From Candidatus Collinsella stercoripullorum (GTDB lineage Bacteria > Actinomycetota > Coriobacteriia > Coriobacteriales > Coriobacteriaceae), in the NCBI GenBank assembly GCA_019117005.1, contig DXAO01000040.1, forward strand, positions 1 to 59,094: 59,094 bases of DNA. The letters are read 5' to 3'. Shown one piece after another: positions 56,611 through 59,094 of the stretch. Numbering within the stretch: the first letter of the stretch is position 1; each line of letters begins with the position of its first letter. The notes beneath the pieces were generated by a model. It was not told where the DNA came from. It made no database searches and saw only the letters and a program-made list of their open reading frames with translations. A program made the position numbers and the translations under genes.

Positions 56611-57900
56611 CTACTTGAAGAACCCGTCGTAATCGTACATCTTGAGCTGGCTCTCCACCTTGGCGATGGTGTCCATGACGACGCCGACCATGATCAGCAC
56701 GGAGGTGCCGCCGAAGGCCTGGATCAGCTGGTTGCCCGTGAACGAGAACACGATCGACGGGACGATGGCGATGAAGGCCAGGAACACGGCGGAGGGCAGC
56801 GTGATCTTGGAGAGTGCGTTCTTGATGTAGGCGGCGGTGGCGCGGCCCGGGCGGACGCCGGGGATGAAGCCGCCCTGCTTCTTCAGGTTCTCCGCGGTGT
56901 CCTCGGGGTTGAAGACCATGGAGGTGTAGAAGTACGCGAAGAAGACGATCAGCACGACGTTCAGGATCCAGTTGATCCAACCGCTCGACAGGGCGCCCGC
57001 GAAGGCCTGGACCCAGCCCACGCCGGGGAAGAACACGGCGAGCTGTGCGGGCAGGTACAGGATCGCGCTGGCGAAGATGATGGGGATGACGCCCGCGGTG
57101 TTCACCTTGATGGGCAGGTACGTGGACTGACCGCCCATGATGCGGCGACCGACCACGCGCTTGGCGTACTGCACCGGGATGCGGCGCTGGCCGCGCTCGA
57201 TGAAGACGATGAGCGGGATCACGCACAGGATGATCACGAAGATCACCGCGGTGAGGACGATGCTCGCCGTGCCGCCGTCGCTGACGGAGGAGAAGATGGC
57301 CTGCGGGAGGCCGGCCATGATGTTGGCGAAGATGATCAGGCTCATGCCGTTGCCGATGCCGCGCTGGGTGATGAGCTCGCCGATCCACATGATCAGCATG
57401 GCGCCGGCCACGAGGGTGCCGACGACCATGATGTCGAAGATGACCTCGGGGGCGTCCGCGCCGTTGAACTGGATGCCGAAGCTCTTGAACAGGAAGAGGT
57501 AGCCCACGGCGTTCAGGAGCGCGAGCGCGAGCGTGAGGTAGCGCGAGTACTGGGTGATCTTGGTCTGGCCGACCTCGCCCTCGCGCGCGAGCTCATGCAG
57601 GCTCGGCACGACGCTCTGCAGCATCTGCATGATGATGGAGCTCGTGATGTAGGGCATGATGCCCAGGGAGAACACCGAGACGTAGGACAGGGCGCCGCCG
57701 GAGAACAGATTCAGCAGGGCCATCGCACCGCCGGCGATGGAATCGTTGGCGGATGCGAAAAGGCCCGTCATCCCCTGGAAGGGGATGCCGGGCACGGGCA
57801 CGTGCGCACCGATGCGGTACAGCACGAGCATGGCGATGGTGAACATGATCTTCCCGCGCAGCTCCTTGATACGGAATGCGTTTTGAAGACCAGTTAGCAC
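56611..57900 (-). CDS. secY: Preprotein translocase channel SecY
   Basis: A 429-residue, ten-span channel protein. Signatures include [20 protein letters not shown]-type [10 protein letters not shown] plug region, [14 protein letters not shown] and [30 protein letters not shown]. It forms the Sec channel with SecE/SecG and is driven by the SecA encoded at 29.7-32.6 kb. Its start overlaps rplO by seven bases. Standard spc-operon position. Confidence 0.98.
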   Translation of the reverse strand: MLTGLQNAFRIKELRGKIMFTIAMLVLYRIGAHVPVPGIPFQGMTGLFASANDSIAGGAMALLNLFSGGALSYVSVFSLGIMPYITSSIIMQMLQSVVPSLHELAREGEVGQTKITQYSRYLTLALALLNAVGYLFLFKSFGIQFNGADAPEVIFDIMVVGTLVAGAMLIMWIGELITQRGIGNGMSLIIFANIMAGLPQAIFSSVSDGGTASIVLTAVIFVIILCVIPLIVFIERGQRRIPVQYAKRVVGRRIMGGQSTYLPIKVNTAGVIPIIFASAILYLPAQLAVFFPGVGWVQAFAGALSSGWINWILNVVLIVFFAYFYTSMVFNPEDTAENLKKQGGFIPGVRPGRATAAYIKNALSKITLPSAVFLAFIAIVPSIVFSFTGNQLIQAFGGTSVLIMVGVVMDTIAKVESQLKMYDYDGFFK

Positions 57901-58343
57901 GGCAGCTCGACCTTTCCGCCGGCGGCCTCGATCTTGGCCTTGGCGGAAGCCGAAGCCTTATCGACCTTGACCGTGAGCTTCTTGGTGAGCTCGCCGTCGC
58001 CGAGGACCTTGACGGGCTCGAACTCCTTCTTGATGATGCCGGCGGCCTTGAGGGCCGCGCCGTCCACCACGGCGCCGTCCTCGAACTTGAGCTCGAGGGT
58101 GGAGAGGTTCACGGGTGTGAACTCGATGCGGCGGGGGTTGCGGAAGCCGGGGAGCTTGGGCAGGCGCATCGCGAGCGGGGTCTGGCCGCCCTCGAAGCCG
58201 GCGCCCTTGGTGCCGCCGGAGCGGGAGCCCTGGCCGTTCTGGCCGCGGCCCGCATAGGTGCCCTGGCCGGACGAGTTGCCGCGGCCGACGCGCTTGCGCT
58301 TATGCGTGGAGCCCGCGTTGGGCTTAAGATCGTGAAGCTGCAT
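57894..58343 (-). CDS. rplO: Ribosomal protein uL15
   Basis: A 149-residue large-subunit protein: [38 protein letters not shown] is the Gly/Arg-rich N-tail, and [13 protein letters not shown] is in the core. Start two bases after the rpmD stop; end overlaps secY. Confidence 0.98.
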   Translation of the reverse strand: MQLHDLKPNAGSTHKRKRVGRGNSSGQGTYAGRGQNGQGSRSGGTKGAGFEGGQTPLAMRLPKLPGFRNPRRIEFTPVNLSTLELKFEDGAVVDGAALKAAGIIKKEFEPVKVLGDGELTKKLTVKVDKASASAKAKIEAAGGKVELPC

Positions 58344-58345
58344 TG

Positions 58346-58528
58346 CTACTCCTCTACAATCTCGACAAGGTGCTTGACCTTGAAGATCATGCCGCGGACG
58401 CTCTCGTTGTCGGCGATCTCGCGGACCTCGCGGATACGATGGAGGCCGAGGGCGCGCACGGTCCTCTTCTGGTCCTCCTTGCAGCCGTTGATGCTGCGGA
58501 CCTGCTGGATCTTGATGGTCTTAGCCAT
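58346..58528 (-). CDS. rpmD: Ribosomal protein uL30
   Basis: A 60-residue protein: [53 protein letters not shown], all typical. Packed two bases from both neighbours. Confidence 0.98.
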   Translation of the reverse strand: MAKTIKIQQVRSINGCKEDQKRTVRALGLHRIREVREIADNESVRGMIFKVKHLVEIVEE

Positions 58529-58530
58529 GC

Positions 58531-59055
58531 CTACTTCTCCTTCCCGACGAACATCTCGGAGACGGTGAGACCGCGGCGGGCGGCGACGTCCTCGGGGCTG
58601 GAGAGCTCCTTGAGGCCCTCGGCAGCAGCCTTGATGATGTTCAGGCCGTTGTCGGTGCCCAGGGACTTGGCCAGCACGTTCTTGATGCCGGCAAGCTCGA
58701 ACAGCGGGCGGACCGCGCCGCCGGCGATGACGCCGGTACCCTCGACAGCGGGCTTGATGATGATGCGACCGGCGCCGAAGTGGCCGATGACATCATGGGG
58801 GATGGTGCCGTCCTCGGTGACCGGGACGTGGAACATGTTCTTCTTGGCGTCGAGCGAGGCCTTGGAGATGGCCAGGGGCACCTCGGCGGACTTGCCCATG
58901 CCGAGGCCCACGTTGCCCTTGCCGTCACCCACGACCACGAGGGCCACGAGGGACATGCGGCGACCGCCCTTGACGGTCTTGGAAACACGGTTGATGAAGA
59001 CGACGCGCTCCTCGAACTCGGAGGCCTCGCGCTGCTGCTTTTGATTACGAGCCAT
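58531..59055 (-). CDS. rpsE: Ribosomal protein uS5
   Basis: A 174-residue decoding-centre protein: [35 protein letters not shown] (dsRNA-binding region) and ATR-type later core [18 protein letters not shown]. Good AGGAGGT site upstream. It sits between rplR and rpmD as usual. Confidence 0.98.
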   Translation of the reverse strand: MARNQKQQREASEFEERVVFINRVSKTVKGGRRMSLVALVVVGDGKGNVGLGMGKSAEVPLAISKASLDAKKNMFHVPVTEDGTIPHDVIGHFGAGRIIIKPAVEGTGVIAGGAVRPLFELAGIKNVLAKSLGTDNGLNIIKAAAEGLKELSSPEDVAARRGLTVSEMFVGKEK

Positions 59056-59068
59056 AGCTACATACCTC

Positions 59069-59094
59069 CTAGAACTTCAGGCCGGCGGCGCGGG
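59069..59094 (-). CDS. rplR: Ribosomal protein uL18, C-terminal fragment
   Basis: Only the last codons are in the window, reading RAAGLKF then stop, which fits the usual AREAGL(E/K)F end of uL18 and the standard spc order rplR-rpsE. The identification rests mainly on position. Confidence 0.75.

Overview
The window is GC-rich (roughly 70 percent by eye) bacterial chromosome with compact, mostly leftward-reading genes. Several things point to Coriobacteriia (Actinomycetota), probably Collinsella or a close relative: the gene content, strong Ala/Pro-rich protein bias, a bL31 mRNA leader of coriobacterial type, a two-subunit transketolase, and interspersed palindromes of the gggaca...tttttccc type. 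The genus is inference; no 16S rRNA is present. No tRNA, rRNA, CRISPR array, prophage or transposase gene was found.

Layout, left to right. 1-5 kb: end of a YgiQ-type radical SAM protein (+), a CPBP membrane protease and a DEAD-box helicase (both -). 5.3-8.2 kb: a copper operon copA-copZ-csoR (+) with a CsoR-type operator. 8.4-16.4 kb: a small zinc-ribbon membrane protein, then a six-gene leftward cluster (Tat/lipoprotein solute-binding protein, two permeases, ATPase, two PHP-family phosphoesterases), a Bax-inhibitor-1 protein and a 46-residue rubredoxin. 16.7-25 kb: a flavin reductase, the rnr-TPR-smpB operon, ftsE-ftsX (FtsE has a long disordered N-terminus), and an unknown single-pass surface protein. 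25-33 kb: split transketolase, YitT protein, secA-prfB, and a PPOX-fold protein. 33.6-41 kb: bL31 with its leader RNA, an ACT protein, two HAD hydrolases, adenine deaminase and tyrS. 41-48 kb: a U32 protease-family protein, a class A penicillin-binding protein, argR with a coupled 40-residue membrane peptide, and a glycosyltransferase. 48-59 kb: truA, the ECF energy-coupling module (ecfT and a fused double ATPase), then the distal spc-alpha ribosomal region rplQ-rpoA-rpsD-rpsK-rpsM-rpmJ-infA-map-adk-secY-rplO-rpmD-rpsE-rplR, all leftward.

Functionally this is mainly housekeeping: translation, secretion, RNA decay and trans-translation, cell wall and division. Two accessory modules stand out: copper efflux, and the ABC-PHP cluster, which looks like import plus hydrolysis of a phosphorylated organic compound, substrate unknown. 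The least explained sequence lies between genes. It includes three long near-perfect hairpins of one family, a different 22-bp-arm palindrome, a GGGACGGGGTCGTTTTTGCCC repeat array, a six-copy 21-bp tandem repeat, and a four-copy GC-rich repeat block. I found no unmistakable new defence or mobile system. The best candidates for something undescribed are the ABC-PHP cluster, the 514-residue surface protein, the FtsE extension and the palindrome family.
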